A stretch of 64,000 bases of DNA from Micromonospora sp. WMMD1120 (GTDB lineage Bacteria; Actinomycetota; Actinomycetes; Mycobacteriales; Micromonosporaceae): the NCBI RefSeq assembly GCF_029626235.1, contig NZ_JARUBO010000005.1, positions 3,256,501 through 3,320,500 of the forward strand, in the 5' to 3' direction. The notes beneath the pieces were generated by a model. That model was not told where the DNA came from, made no database searches, and saw nothing but the letters and a program-made list of their open reading frames with translations. The position numbers were made by a program, and so were the translations under genes. Below, one piece after another: positions 9,710 to 20,130 of this stretch. How positions within the stretch are numbered: position 1 is the first letter of the stretch; every line of letters starts with the position of its first letter.

Positions 9710-10000
9710 ATGGCGGCTCCGCAGGTTGCACCGGTCGAGACGCCGGACACTGACGAGGTGCCGGCGTCGGACCGGCAATGGGTGACGATCGTGTGGGACG
9801 ACCCGGTCAACTTGATGACCTACGTGACCTGGGTCTTCCAGAAGCTTTTCGGCTACAGCCGGGAGAGGGCCGAGCAGCTGATGCTGGACGTGCACCACAA
9901 GGGTCGGGCGGTGGTCTCCACCGGCGCCCGCGAGCGGATGGAGCACGACGCGTCGCAGCTGCACGCGTACGGGCTGTGGGCGACGGTGGACAGGTCATGA
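9710..10000 (+). CDS. clpS: ATP-dependent Clp protease adaptor ClpS
   Basis: N-recognin that binds N-degron substrates and delivers them to ClpAP or ClpCP. The core shows [24 protein letters not shown] and [18 protein letters not shown], all hallmark ClpS segments. The start is uncertain: ATG 9701 and ATG 9710 are in frame, and 9710 (MAAPQVAP) is chosen because it gives the usual actinobacterial N-terminus of about 96 residues. The stop codon overlaps the next start as ATGA, so clpS and the DUF2017 gene are translationally coupled, a conserved actinobacterial pairing. Confidence 0.93.
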   Translation: MAAPQVAPVETPDTDEVPASDRQWVTIVWDDPVNLMTYVTWVFQKLFGYSRERAEQLMLDVHHKGRAVVSTGARERMEHDASQLHAYGLWATVDRS

Positions 10001-10497
10001 GCATGTTCCGTCGCCAGGCCGGCCGTTACGTCGCCACCTTCGCCGTCGACGAGGTGCGGGTGTTGCGCAAGGTCGCCTCCGAGGTGGTGGGTCTGCTCAC
10101 CGACGGGTTCGACCACACCGACCCGGTCGTCGGTCGGCTCTTTCCGGCCGTCTATCCGCAGGACGCCCCCGGGACGGCCGAGTTCCGCCGCTACACCGAG
10201 GGCGACCTGAAGACCGCGAAGATCGATCAGGCCGGCGCGATCCTGGCCGCGTTGCCGGACGACGCCGGCGGTGAGGTGCGGCTGGACGCCGAGGCGGCCG
10301 AGGCGTGGCTGCGGGCCCTCAACGACGCCCGCCTCGCGATGGGGGTCCGGCTGGAGATCAAGGACGGCACGGACCTGGGCGCGGAGCTCGACGACGCGGT
10401 CGCGGACGACCCGGGGTCGAGTCGGGTGTTCCAGCTTTCGGTCTACGCCTATCTCGGATATCTCCAGGAGTCGCTGCTCAACGCCTTGATCGACTAG
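9997..10497 (+). CDS. DUF2017 protein, clpS partner
   Basis: A 166-residue cytoplasmic protein of the DUF2017 family, found next to clpS across actinobacteria; its biochemical role is unknown. The start MSMFRRQAG overlaps the clpS stop by ATGA, so expression is coupled. The sequence is mostly helical and acidic, with a C-terminal hydrophobic segment ([18 protein letters not shown]). Conserved linkage suggests a function tied to ClpS-dependent proteolysis, but that is inference. A new transcript probably begins after it, at the mec promoter. Confidence 0.85.
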   Translation: MSMFRRQAGRYVATFAVDEVRVLRKVASEVVGLLTDGFDHTDPVVGRLFPAVYPQDAPGTAEFRRYTEGDLKTAKIDQAGAILAALPDDAGGEVRLDAEAAEAWLRALNDARLAMGVRLEIKDGTDLGAELDDAVADDPGSSRVFQLSVYAYLGYLQESLLNALID

Positions 10498-10536
10498 GCG
10501 TGACCCGCACCACTTCGACCCGTGCTCCGCAGGCGT

Positions 10537-10542
10537 TAGGCT
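10537..10542 (+). promoter_or_regulatory. -10 box TAGGCT, leaderless mec
   Basis: TAGGCT ends 7 bases before GTG 10550 and only 1 base before the alternative GTG 10544. This selects 10550 as the start and implies a leaderless mec-cysO-cysM transcript. Confidence 0.55.
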
Positions 10543-10549
10543 GGTGCAC

Positions 10550-11038
10550 GTGCTGAGCATCGACCGGTCGATCATCGACGCGATCGTCGCCCACGCGCGC
10601 CGGGACCACCCCGACGAGGCGTGCGGCGTCGTCGCCGGTCCCGTCGGCAGCGACACCCCGACCCGGCACATCCCGATGGACAATGCTGCCCGGTCGATGA
10701 CGTTCTACGAGTTCGACTCGATGGAGCAGCTGCGCGTGTGGCGGGAGATGGACGACCGGGACGAGGAGCCCGTCGTGATCTACCACTCGCACACCGCCAC
10801 CGAGGCCTACCCGTCTCGGACGGATGTCTCCTTCGCCGGTGAGCCGGGGGCGCACTACCTGCTCGTCTCGACCCGGGAGCCCGACTCGGAGGAGATCCGG
10901 TCGTTCCGGATCGTCGACGGCGTGGTGACCGAGGAGCCGGTGCGTGTCGTGGAGGCCGGCGTCGACCCGCACGCCGTCCAGTCCTACATGTTCGGGCAGA
11001 GCCCGGCGGCTGTCGACTACGAGTGTTCCGGCCGCTGA
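10550..11038 (+). CDS. mec: CysO-cysteine peptidase (JAMM metalloprotease)
   Basis: Zinc-dependent isopeptidase-like hydrolase that releases cysteine from the C-terminus of the carrier CysO, the last step of the CysO route. The JAMM/MPN+ signature is complete: a glutamate in DEACGVV near residue 23, then YHSHTATEAYPSRTD giving the H-x-H and the downstream aspartate. The 162 residues and the neighbourhood (cysO, cysM) match Rv1334-Rv1336 of Mycobacterium tuberculosis. The start at GTG 10550 follows from the -10 box; GTG 10544 would add two residues. In this genome the enzyme may also have to trim the CysO precursor, because CysO does not end in Gly-Gly. Confidence 0.93.
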   Translation: MLSIDRSIIDAIVAHARRDHPDEACGVVAGPVGSDTPTRHIPMDNAARSMTFYEFDSMEQLRVWREMDDRDEEPVVIYHSHTATEAYPSRTDVSFAGEPGAHYLLVSTREPDSEEIRSFRIVDGVVTEEPVRVVEAGVDPHAVQSYMFGQSPAAVDYECSGR

Positions 11039-11104
11039 CCCGTCAGCGCCGCACCCGTTTTCCGTCCGTCAGCCCCGGCACACCCGAACGAGGAGTTCCC
11101 CATC

Positions 11105-12438
<1,334 letters not shown>

Positions 12439-12455
12439 CCGGACCGGTCTTCCGA

Positions 12456-12487
12456 CCCGGGCCGTCGACGTACGTCGACGGCCCGGG
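12456..12487 (+). terminator. Perfect 32-base palindrome after cysM
   Basis: The 32 bases read the same on both strands (14-base stem around GTAC), 18 bases past the cysM stop. It can form a very stable hairpin and is the probable end of the mec-cysO-cysM transcript. No T-run follows. A dyad-binding protein site is a weaker alternative. Confidence 0.6.
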
Positions 12488-12565
12488 GTCTGTCCGCGTA
12501 CCGCGAGTGTGTGTCACGTTCGTGACAACTTCCGCTGGATGATTCTTGCCGCCCGGTACCCAGCG

Positions 12566-12615
12566 TAGGCTGCGCCGTGTGGCGCACGCGTCGGTGGAGA
12601 TCATGGCTCGGGTAA
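12566..12615 (+). other. Possible leaderless 12-codon leader ORF
   Basis: TAGGCT at 12566-12571 is followed 5 bases later by GTG 12577, which opens a 12-codon frame ending in TAA at 12613-12615. The peptide would be VWRTRRWRSWLG, with three Trp and four Arg. It precedes the phosphodiesterase gene by 43 bases. It may be a real leader peptide or simply mark the transcription start of the downstream gene. Confidence 0.25.
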
Positions 12616-12658
12616 CGGCCAACACGGATGCTACTGACAGTAACAGCGAGACAACCCG

Positions 12659-13402
12659 ATGCGACTGACCGTCCTCGGCTGCGCCGGCAGCTTCCCCGGC
12701 CCCGAGTCACCGTGCTCGGCCTACCTCGTCGAGGCCGAGGGCTTCCGACTCCTCGTCGACTTCGGCTCGGGGTCGTTGTCGAGCCTCCAGCGGTACGCGG
12801 GGCTGCACGCCCCGGACGCGATCGTGCTGACCCACCTGCACTGCGACCACATCCTCGACGCCGTGACCTACGTGGTGGTCCGCCGGTACGCGCCGGAGGG
12901 TCCCTACCCGGCGCTGCCCGTGTACGCGCCCTCCGGCGCTCCGGACCGGCTCAGCGCCGCCTACGGCGACGACAGCACGGTGGAGGACGTCTACCAGTTC
13001 TACGCCCTCCAGCCGGGCACCTTCCCGATCGGGCCGTTCACCGTCACCGTGGACCGGGTCAACCACCCGGTCGAGACGTACGGGGTGCGGCTGGAGCACG
13101 GCGGCCGGTCGCTGTGCTACTCGTCCGACACGGCGACGTGCGACGCGTTGTCGCGGCTGGCCCAGGACGCCGACGTGTTCCTCTGCGAGGCGAGCTACCT
13201 GGACGGGGTGGACAACCCACCGGATCTGCACCTGACCGGTCGGGAGGCCGGCGAGACGGCGACCAAGGCCGGGGTGGGTCGCCTGCTGCTCACCCATCTG
13301 GTGGCGGCCTGGGGGAGCGAGGCGCACACGCTGGAGTCGGCCGCCGCCGCGTACACCGGCCCGATCGACGTCGTCCGGCCCGGTGCCAGCTACGACATCT
13401 GA
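12659..13402 (+). CDS. MBL-fold hydrolase, Rv1339-type cyclic-nucleotide phosphodiesterase
   Basis: A 247-residue metallo-beta-lactamase-fold protein of the RNase Z / class II phosphodiesterase branch. The metal motif HLHCDH is at residues 59-64, with further ligands in VNHPVETYG, SSDTATCD and LLTHLVAAWG. The ATG has the upstream motif GCGAGA. Gene order (cysM ... this gene, rph, rdgB) matches Rv1339-Rv1341 in M. tuberculosis, where Rv1339 has been described as an atypical cAMP phosphodiesterase. That activity is inferred here by synteny and family. Confidence 0.82.
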   Translation: MRLTVLGCAGSFPGPESPCSAYLVEAEGFRLLVDFGSGSLSSLQRYAGLHAPDAIVLTHLHCDHILDAVTYVVVRRYAPEGPYPALPVYAPSGAPDRLSAAYGDDSTVEDVYQFYALQPGTFPIGPFTVTVDRVNHPVETYGVRLEHGGRSLCYSSDTATCDALSRLAQDADVFLCEASYLDGVDNPPDLHLTGREAGETATKAGVGRLLLTHLVAAWGSEAHTLESAAAAYTGPIDVVRPGASYDI

Positions 13403-13480
13403 GCCGGCTCGTGCCGGGGTCCGATGGGTGGCAGGCACGCCGGTCGGGACACCCCGGCGGAGGTGGATCGCCGCACCGCA

Positions 13481-13486
13481 TAGGGT
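13481..13486 (+). promoter_or_regulatory. -10 box TAGGGT, leaderless rph
   Basis: TAGGGT with exactly 6 bases to ATG 13493. It suggests that rph-rdgB has its own leaderless promoter after the phosphodiesterase gene. Confidence 0.5.
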
Positions 13487-13492
13487 GCAGGC

Positions 13493-14218
13493 ATGGCGCG
13501 ACCTGACGGGCGAGGGCCCTCTCAACTCCGACCGGTGACCCTGACCCGGGGCTGGAGCACCCACCCGGAGGGGTCGGTGCTCGTCGAGTTCGGCGGCACG
13601 CGGGTGCTCTGCACGGCGAGCGTCACCGAGGGGGTGCCCCGCTGGCGCAAGGGGTCCGGGCTCGGTTGGGTGACCGCCGAGTACGCGATGCTGCCCCGGG
13701 CCACCAACACCCGCTCCGACCGGGAGAGCGTCAAGGGTCGGGTCGGTGGCCGCACCCACGAGATCTCCCGGCTGATCGGCCGCAGCCTGCGGGCCAGCAT
13801 CGACCTCAAGGCGCTCGGCGAGAACTCGATTGTGCTCGACTGTGACGTGCTCCAGGCCGACGGCGGCACCCGCACGGCGGCGATCACCGGCGCGTACGTC
13901 GCGTTGCACGACGCGGTGGGGTGGCTGGCCGCCCGCAAGGCGTTGGCCGGCAAGCCGGAGAAGGTGATGCACCGTTCGGTGGCCGCGGTCAGCGTGGGCG
14001 TGATCGCCGGTGAGGCCCGCCTCGACCTCTGCTACGAGGAGGACGTCGCCGCCGAGGTCGACATGAACGTGGTGTGCACCGGCGCGGGCGACTTCGTCGA
14101 GGTGCAGGGCACCGGCGAGGCGGGCGTGTTCGCCCGGGACCAGCTCGACAGCCTGCTCGACCTGGCCGTCGCGGGTTGCACCGAATTGGCCGAAGCCCAG
14201 CGGAAGGCACTGGCATGA
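13493..14218 (+). CDS. rph: Ribonuclease PH
   Basis: Phosphorolytic 3'-5' exoribonuclease that trims tRNA 3' ends. The 241 residues are the usual length. Typical segments are [15 protein letters not shown], the [14 protein letters not shown] strand, [20 protein letters not shown] near residue 77 and the phosphate-site region [18 protein letters not shown]. The stop overlaps the rdgB start (ATGA), so the two are translationally coupled, an arrangement shared with mycobacteria. Confidence 0.97.
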   Translation: MARPDGRGPSQLRPVTLTRGWSTHPEGSVLVEFGGTRVLCTASVTEGVPRWRKGSGLGWVTAEYAMLPRATNTRSDRESVKGRVGGRTHEISRLIGRSLRASIDLKALGENSIVLDCDVLQADGGTRTAAITGAYVALHDAVGWLAARKALAGKPEKVMHRSVAAVSVGVIAGEARLDLCYEEDVAAEVDMNVVCTGAGDFVEVQGTGEAGVFARDQLDSLLDLAVAGCTELAEAQRKALA

Positions 14219-14832
14219 ACAAGGTCCTGCTCGCCACCCGTAACCGCAAGAAGCTCGTGGAACTCCAGCGGATCCTGGACGGCGCGCTCGGCGCGCAGCG
14301 GATCGCCCTGCTCGGCCTCGACGACGTCGAGCAGTACGCGGAGCTGCCGGAGACCGGCCTGACCTTCGGCGAGAACGCGCTGATCAAGGCGCGGGAGGGT
14401 TGCCGGCAGAGCGGGCTGCCGGCCATCGCCGACGACTCCGGGCTCGCCGTGGACGCGCTCAACGGGATGCCGGGCGTGTTCAGCGCCCGCTGGGCCGGCC
14501 GGCACGGCGACGACAAGGCCAACCTCCAGTTGGTGCTGGACCAGATCTCCGACGTGCCGGACGGGCAGCGGGCGGCCTCGTTCGTCTGCACCGTGGCGCT
14601 GGTGCTGCCGGGCGGCAAGGAGCATCTCGTCGACGGCCGGCAGTCCGGGCGGGTGCTGCGCGCTCCGCGCGGCGACGGCGGGTTCGGCTACGACCCGATC
14701 TTCCTCGGCGACGGGCAGGACCGGACCAACGCCGAGCTCACCCCGGCGGAGAAGGACGCGATCAGCCACCGTGGCAAGGCGCTGCGGGAGCTGGCGAAGC
14801 TGGTCGCCAAGGTGCTGCCGCCGGCACCCTGA
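14215..14832 (+). CDS. rdgB: dITP/XTP pyrophosphatase (Ham1 family)
   Basis: House-cleaning nucleotide hydrolase that removes dITP, ITP and XTP so that they are not incorporated into DNA or RNA. The 205 residues begin [20 protein letters not shown]. The (S/T)xNxxK nucleotide motif is seen as [17 protein letters not shown] and the C-terminal [12 protein letters not shown] are diagnostic. The frame extends upstream to 14074, but that part overlaps rph; ATG 14215 gives the coupled ATGA junction and the normal length. The gene is convergent with hutH, 21 bases apart. Confidence 0.96.
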   Translation: MNKVLLATRNRKKLVELQRILDGALGAQRIALLGLDDVEQYAELPETGLTFGENALIKAREGCRQSGLPAIADDSGLAVDALNGMPGVFSARWAGRHGDDKANLQLVLDQISDVPDGQRAASFVCTVALVLPGGKEHLVDGRQSGRVLRAPRGDGGFGYDPIFLGDGQDRTNAELTPAEKDAISHRGKALRELAKLVAKVLPPAP

Positions 14833-14853
14833 GCGACAGCGACCCGACCCGGG

Positions 14854-16392
14854 TCAGCCCAGCGGGCCGACCTCCCGTTCGATGGCGGCGCGCAACTGCG
14901 GCCCGGCGACGACGGCACGGGCCGCCTCCATGACCGGGGCGAGGAACACGTCCGGGCCCGGCTCACCGGCCGCCGCGCCGAGCGCGGCGACGGCGGCCCG
15001 GCCGGCGGGCGACGGCACCAGCGGGGCGCGTAGCTGGAGGCCGCGTACGCCGGCCAGCAGCTCCACGGCGAGCAGGCTGGTCAGGTTGTCCAGCACGGTG
15101 CGCAGCTTCTTGGCCGCCGCCCAGCCCATCGAGACGTGGTCCTCCTGCATGCCGCTGGTGGGCAGCGAATCCACCGAGGCGGGCGCGGCCAGTCGCCGGT
15201 TCTCGGCGACGATCCCGGCCGCCGTGTACTGGGCGATCATCAGCCCGGAGTTGACCCCGGCGTCGGGGGAGAGGAACGCCGGCAGGTCCCGCGACCTTGT
15301 GACGTCGAGCAGTCGGTCCACCCGCCGCTCGGCGATCGCGCCGACCTCGGCGGCGGCGATGGCGAGGAAGTCCGCGGCGAAGCCGAGCGGCGCGCCGTGG
15401 AAGTTGCCGGTCGACTCGACCCGGCCGTCCGGCAGCACCACCGGGTTGTCCACCACCGACACCAGCTCCCGGCCGGCGACGGTGCGGACGAAGTCCAGGG
15501 TGTCCCGGGCCGCGCCGGCCACCTGCGGCGCGCAGCGCATCGAGTACGCGTCCTGCACGGCGTGCGCCAGGTCGTCGCGGTGCGAGTCCATCACCGCCGA
15601 GTCCTGGAGCAGTCGGTGGATGTTCGCCGCCGACGCCGCCTGACCGGGGTGTGGCCGGATCGCGTGCAGCTCGGGTAGGAACGGCCGCTCCGAGCCGAGC
15701 ATCGCCTCGATGGCCAGCGCCGCCGTCACGTCGGCCATGGCGAACAGGTGCGCCGCGTCGTGGATGGCCAGCAGCAGCATGCCCAGCATGCCGTCGGTGC
15801 CGTTGATCAGCGCCAGCCCCTCCTTGGCGGCCAGCTCGATCGGCTTGAGCCCGGCGGCGGTCAGCGCCTCGGACGCGTCCTGCCGCTCGCCGGCCGGACC
15901 GAGGACCCAGCCCTCCCCGAGCAGCGTCAGCGCGCAGTGCGCCAGCGGGGCCAGGTCGCCGGAGGCGCCCAGCGAGCCGTGCTCCGGCACCCACGGGGTG
16001 ATGTCGTTGTTGAGCAGGTCGACGAGGGCCTCGGCGACCAGCGGGCGGACCCCGGAGCGGCCCAGGGCCAGGGAGCGGACCCGCAGCAGCATCATGGCCC
16101 GGACCACCTCGCGCGGCATCGGCGCGCCCACCCCGGCGGCGTGCGAGCGGATCAGCGCGTGTTGCAGCTCGGCCCGCCGCTGCGGCGCGACGAACGTGTT
16201 CGCCAACGCGCCGAACCCGGTGGAGACCCCGTAGACCGGACGGCCGGACGACTCGATGCCGTCCACGATGGCCCGGCTGGTCGCCATCGCCTCGATGGTC
16301 TCCGGGGCGAGGACGACAGTGGCGGTGCCGCGGGCCACCGCGAGCACGTCGTCGGCGGAGATCCCGGTGGGCTGGATGGTCACTGTCGTCAT
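14854..16392 (-). CDS. hutH: Histidine ammonia-lyase
   Basis: First enzyme of histidine catabolism: L-histidine to trans-urocanate and ammonia. Ala143-Ser144-Gly145 in [11 protein letters not shown] forms the MIO cofactor by self-cyclisation. Tyr54 in [11 protein letters not shown] and the NGTDGML segment fit the family. Length (512) is normal. It is the last gene of the leftward hut operon, overlapping hutI by 4 bases, although its product acts first in the pathway. Confidence 0.97.
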   Translation of the reverse strand: MTTVTIQPTGISADDVLAVARGTATVVLAPETIEAMATSRAIVDGIESSGRPVYGVSTGFGALANTFVAPQRRAELQHALIRSHAAGVGAPMPREVVRAMMLLRVRSLALGRSGVRPLVAEALVDLLNNDITPWVPEHGSLGASGDLAPLAHCALTLLGEGWVLGPAGERQDASEALTAAGLKPIELAAKEGLALINGTDGMLGMLLLAIHDAAHLFAMADVTAALAIEAMLGSERPFLPELHAIRPHPGQAASAANIHRLLQDSAVMDSHRDDLAHAVQDAYSMRCAPQVAGAARDTLDFVRTVAGRELVSVVDNPVVLPDGRVESTGNFHGAPLGFAADFLAIAAAEVGAIAERRVDRLLDVTRSRDLPAFLSPDAGVNSGLMIAQYTAAGIVAENRRLAAPASVDSLPTSGMQEDHVSMGWAAAKKLRTVLDNLTSLLAVELLAGVRGLQLRAPLVPSPAGRAAVAALGAAAGEPGPDVFLAPVMEAARAVVAGPQLRAAIEREVGPLG

Positions 16393-17573
16393 GGTGTTAC
16401 TCCGTTGCGAATTACCTGGCGGATCAGGGGGACACCGGGCCGGTAGGCCAGGTGCAGATGGGACGGCGCGTCCAGCACGACCAGGTCGGCCCGCGCGCCC
16501 GGGGTGAGGACACCGATGTCGTCGCGACGCAGCGCCCGCGCGCCACCGGCGGTGGCGGCCCAGACCGCCTCCGCCGGGGTCATCCGCATCTCGCGGACCG
16601 CGAGGGCCACACAGAACGGCATCGACGAGGTGTACGACGAGCCGGGGTTGCAGTCCGTCGCCAGCGCCACCGTGACACCGGCGTCGAGCAGCCGCCGGGC
16701 GTCCGGGTACGGCGAGCGGGTGGAGAACTCCGCGCCGGGCAGCAGGGTCGCCACGGTGCGGGTCCCCGACCCGTCGCCGTGCGCCGTGTCGGCCAACGCG
16801 GTCACGTCCGCGTCGCTCAGGTGGGTGCAGTGGTCCACGCTCGCCGCGTCCAACTCCACCCCGAGTCGGACGCCGGGGCCGGGGCCGAGTTGGTTGGCGT
16901 GCAGCCGTACGCCCAGCCCGGCGGCCTGCCCGCAGGCCAGGATGGCGCGGGCGTGGTCCACGTCGAAGGCGCCCCGCTCACAGAACACGTCGATCCATTT
17001 CGCGTGCGGCGCGGCGGCGGCCAGCATCGGCCCGCAGACCAGACCGACGTAGTCGTCGGGGCGGTCGGCGTACTCGGCGGGCACCACGTGGGCACCCAGG
17101 AAGGTGGTCTCCGCGCTGGTCTCGGCGGCGATCCGGAGTGAGCGGGCCTCGTCGGCGACGGTCAGCCCGTACCCACTCTTGATCTCGATGGTCGTGGTGC
17201 CCTGGCGCAGCGCCTCCGCGTGCAGCCGGCGCACGGTGGCCCGTAGCTCGGCGTCGGTGGCTGCCCGGGTCGCGCCGACGGTGGTCCGGATGCCGCCACC
17301 GGTGTACGGCTCGCCGGCCATCCGGGCGGCGAACTCGGCGGCCCGGTCCCCGGCGAAGACCAGGTGGGCGTGGCTGTCCACGAAGCCGGGCAGCACGGCC
17401 GCCCCACCCGCGTCGACCCGCCGGTCGGCGGCCGGCGCGTACGCGGACGGCCCGACCCAGGCCACCCGGCCCTCCTCGACCAGCACCGCGGCGTCGCGGC
17501 GGATGCCCAGCGGGCCCTCCCCGGCGGCGTTGGTGACCAGCTCTCCGATGTTGTCGACAACCAGGCTGCTCAC
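16389..17573 (-). CDS. hutI: Imidazolonepropionase
   Basis: Hydrolyses 4-imidazolone-5-propionate to N-formimino-L-glutamate. It is an amidohydrolase-superfamily metalloenzyme of 394 residues. Visible motifs are [14 protein letters not shown] (metal HxH), [16 protein letters not shown] and ATDCNPGSS (catalytic Asp). The frame is open far upstream, but that part is antisense-style sequence inside hutF. The GTG at 17573 overlaps the hutF stop by GTGA and gives [12 protein letters not shown], a normal N-terminus. Tight overlaps on both sides indicate one polycistronic hut message. Confidence 0.95.
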   Translation of the reverse strand: MSSLVVDNIGELVTNAAGEGPLGIRRDAAVLVEEGRVAWVGPSAYAPAADRRVDAGGAAVLPGFVDSHAHLVFAGDRAAEFAARMAGEPYTGGGIRTTVGATRAATDAELRATVRRLHAEALRQGTTTIEIKSGYGLTVADEARSLRIAAETSAETTFLGAHVVPAEYADRPDDYVGLVCGPMLAAAAPHAKWIDVFCERGAFDVDHARAILACGQAAGLGVRLHANQLGPGPGVRLGVELDAASVDHCTHLSDADVTALADTAHGDGSGTRTVATLLPGAEFSTRSPYPDARRLLDAGVTVALATDCNPGSSYTSSMPFCVALAVREMRMTPAEAVWAATAGGARALRRDDIGVLTPGARADLVVLDAPSHLHLAYRPGVPLIRQVIRNGVTP

Positions 17574-18937
17574 GCGGGCACCACCGCCGCGATGGCCGCC
17601 GACAACTCGGCCGGCACGTCGACGCTCAGGTGCCGGCCCTCGGACACCACCACCCGGCCGTCCACCACCACCTGCTCGACGTCCGCCGCGCCGGCCGCGA
17701 AGAACGCGCCGACCGGCGGCACGCCGGCGGTACGGGCGCTGTCCAGGCGTACCGTCACCAGGTCGGCGCGGGCGCCCACGGCGAGCCTCCCGGCGTCGGC
17801 CCAGCCCAGCGCGGCGTGCCCGGTGGCGCTCGCCGCCGTCAACAGGTCCGGTGGGGTGAAGTGGCCGCGCCGGCGGGTGCGCAGCCGCTCGTCCAGCTCC
17901 ACCGCCCGGGCCTCCTCGAACAGGTCGATCACGGCGTGACTGTCGCTGCCGAGGCTCAGCGGGATGCCGGCCTCGGCCATCAGCCGTGCCGGGCCGATGC
18001 CGTCGGCGAGGTCCCGCTCGGTCGTCGGGCAGAGGCACACACCGGTCCGGCTGTCGCCCAGCAGGGACAGGTCCGCGCTGGTCGGATGGGTGGCGTGCAC
18101 GGCCGTGGTGTCCGGCCCGAGGACGCCGTGCTCGGCGAGCAGCCCGGTGGGCGTGCGCCCGTGTACGGCCCGGCACTCGTCGTTCTCGGCGGGTTGCTCG
18201 GAGAGGTGCACGTGCAGCGGGGCCCGCCGCTGCCGGGCCCACCCGACGACCGTGTCCAACTGGTCGGCCGGCACCGCCCGCACCGAGTGCACCGCCGCGC
18301 CGACCCGGACGTGCGAGTCCGTCGGCTCGAAGGCGCCCATCCGCTGCGCCCAGCGGAGCGCGTCCCCGTCGCCGAACCGGCGCTGCGGGCCGGCGAGGGC
18401 CTGACCGTCGACTGTGGAGGTGAGATAACAGGTGTCCAGCACCGTGAGCCGGATCCCGGCGTGTGCGGCGGCCTCCACCAGCGCCGCGCCCATCGCGTTC
18501 GGGTCGTCGTACGCGCCGCCGTCGGGCCGGTGGTGCAGGTAGTGGAACTCACCCACGCAGGTGATCCCGGCGAGCGCCATCTCGGCGTAGACGGCGCGGG
18601 CCAGGGCGAGGTAGGTGTCCGGGTCGAGTCGGTCCGCGACGGCGTACATCTGGTCGCGCCAGGTCCAGAAGTCGCCCCGCCCGCCGTGGGTACGCCCGCG
18701 CAGCGCCCGGTGGAAGGCGTGCGAGTGCGCGTTGGCCAGTCCGGGCACCGTCAGTCCGGGCAGCCGGGTGGCGTCTCGCAGCACCTCGACCCCGGCGGCC
18801 GGAGCACCGGCCCCGACCAGCGGTGTGAGCGCGCTGATCCGGCCGCCGTCGACCTCGATCAGCACGTCGGGAGTGGGTTCGGCGTGTTCGGGCAGCCAGG
18901 CGTACTCCGCCAGCCAGCGCGTGGTGGTCACCGGCAT
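17570..18937 (-). CDS. hutF: Formimidoylglutamate deiminase
   Basis: Converts N-formimino-L-glutamate to N-formyl-L-glutamate plus ammonia, which marks the five-step branch of histidine degradation. The 455-residue amidohydrolase shows [16 protein letters not shown] (metal HxH plus the substrate loop), [13 protein letters not shown] and [15 protein letters not shown] (catalytic Asp). It overlaps hutI by 4 bases and the M20 amidohydrolase gene by 10 bases. A HutF-type pathway needs an N-formylglutamate deformylase; no hutG homologue is present, and the M20 enzyme next door is the obvious candidate. Confidence 0.93.
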   Translation of the reverse strand: MPVTTTRWLAEYAWLPEHAEPTPDVLIEVDGGRISALTPLVGAGAPAAGVEVLRDATRLPGLTVPGLANAHSHAFHRALRGRTHGGRGDFWTWRDQMYAVADRLDPDTYLALARAVYAEMALAGITCVGEFHYLHHRPDGGAYDDPNAMGAALVEAAAHAGIRLTVLDTCYLTSTVDGQALAGPQRRFGDGDALRWAQRMGAFEPTDSHVRVGAAVHSVRAVPADQLDTVVGWARQRRAPLHVHLSEQPAENDECRAVHGRTPTGLLAEHGVLGPDTTAVHATHPTSADLSLLGDSRTGVCLCPTTERDLADGIGPARLMAEAGIPLSLGSDSHAVIDLFEEARAVELDERLRTRRRGHFTPPDLLTAASATGHAALGWADAGRLAVGARADLVTVRLDSARTAGVPPVGAFFAAGAADVEQVVVDGRVVVSEGRHLSVDVPAELSAAIAAVVPA

Positions 18938-20130
18938 GTCAGCTCCTCCAACACCCGGGCCAGCGCCCGTACCCCGGCGGCGCAGTCCTCGTCGGTGGCC
19001 GACTCGGCGGGGGAGTGCGACACCCCGGTCGGGTTGCGCACGAAGAGCATCGCGGTGGGCAGGTGCGCGGCGAGCACACCGGCGTCGTGCCCCGCGCCGG
19101 TGGGCAGCACCGGCGCGTCGAGCAGCGCGGCCAGCCTTCGGGCCAGGTCACCGTCGAAGGCGACCACTGGCGTGGTGGACTCCTCGGTGACTGTCACCGC
19201 CGTACCGTCGCGGCGGGCCCGCTCGGCGACCTTGCCGCGTACCGCCTCCACCAGCCCACTCAGCGTCTCCGGGTCGGCGGCCCGCGCGTCCAGCCAGCCG
19301 GTCACCTTCGACGGGATGGCGTTGGTCGCGTTCGGCTCCACGGCGACCCGGCCCACTGTGGCGTGCGCGTCGCGCAGCCGGGCCTCCTTGTTGGCCGCCA
19401 GCACCGTGAACGCGTACGTCAGCATGGGGTCGCGGCGGTCGCCCATCCGGGTGGTGCCGGCGTGGTTGCCCTCGCCGACCACGTCGAAGCGCCACCGGCC
19501 GTGCGGCCAGATCGCGCTGGCCACCGCGACCGGCGCGGCCGTGTCGACGAGGGCGCGGCCCTGCTCGACGTGCAACTCCACGAAGACGCCGAACCGGCCC
19601 AGCAGGTCCGGCCGGGCGCCCGCCGGCCGGTCACCGAGCGCCTCGGCGAAGCTCACCCCGGCCGCGTCGCGCAGGCCGGCCGCGCGGTCGACCGGCAGCG
19701 CCCCGGTGAGCAGCCGCGACCCCAGACACGGTACGCCGAAGCGCGCGCCCTCCTCCTCGACGAACGCGGCCACCACCAGCGGCCGGACCGGGGTGACCCC
19801 GGCCGCCCGCAGCTCGTCCACGGCGAGGAACGCGCTGACGATGCCGAGCGGCCCGTCGTACGCCCCGCCGTGCGGCACCGAGTCGAAGTGGCTGCCGGTG
19901 AGCACCGCGTCCGCGCCCTCCGGGTCACCCCAGTGGGCGAAGAGGTTGCCGTTGCCGTCCTCGCTCACCGGCAGGCCACGACGCTCGGCCTGCGCGCGGA
20001 ACCAGGTGCGCAGCTGGAGTTCCGGCTCGGTCAACGCGTAGCGCAGGTAGCCGCCGCTGCCGGCGTCCCGCCCGATCAACGCGATCTCGTCCCACAGCGC
20101 CCGGAAGCGGCCGGGCAGGTCGTCGCTCAC
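18928..20130 (-). CDS. M20-family amidohydrolase (allantoate amidohydrolase-like), probable formylglutamate hydrolase
   Basis: A 400-residue binuclear metallo-amidohydrolase related to allantoate amidohydrolase and N-carbamoyl-L-amino-acid hydrolase. Motifs are [16 protein letters not shown] (metal His and bridging Asp), [10 protein letters not shown] (catalytic Glu) and the dimerisation-domain segment [16 protein letters not shown]. It lies between hutU and hutF, overlapping both (4 and 10 bases), in an operon that lacks hutG. N-formylglutamate carries an N-acyl amide much like the substrates of this family, so release of formate and L-glutamate is the likely role here. Ureide or hydantoin metabolism is less likely, since no such genes are nearby. 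Confidence 0.85.
   Translation of the reverse strand: MSDDLPGRFRALWDEIALIGRDAGSGGYLRYALTEPELQLRTWFRAQAERRGLPVSEDGNGNLFAHWGDPEGADAVLTGSHFDSVPHGGAYDGPLGIVSAFLAVDELRAAGVTPVRPLVVAAFVEEEGARFGVPCLGSRLLTGALPVDRAAGLRDAAGVSFAEALGDRPAGARPDLLGRFGVFVELHVEQGRALVDTAAPVAVASAIWPHGRWRFDVVGEGNHAGTTRMGDRRDPMLTYAFTVLAANKEARLRDAHATVGRVAVEPNATNAIPSKVTGWLDARAADPETLSGLVEAVRGKVAERARRDGTAVTVTEESTTPVVAFDGDLARRLAALLDAPVLPTGAGHDAGVLAAHLPTAMLFVRNPTGVSHSPAESATDEDCAAGVRALARVLEELTCR

Noticed and set aside
7957..9810. A 617-codon minus-strand frame over the dynamin-like gene
   Set aside because: The translation is Arg/Gly-rich and repetitive, while the plus strand has a ribosome site and GTPase-like strands.
16389..18242. 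HutI extended at its N-terminus by over 220 residues
   Set aside because: The extra part is an alternative frame of hutF; GTG 17573 gives a standard-length enzyme with a GTGA overlap.
17630..20041. An 803-codon open frame on the plus strand opposite hutF and the M20 gene
   Set aside because: Shadow frame with no recognisable protein features; the minus-strand genes overlap tightly and have full catalytic motifs.
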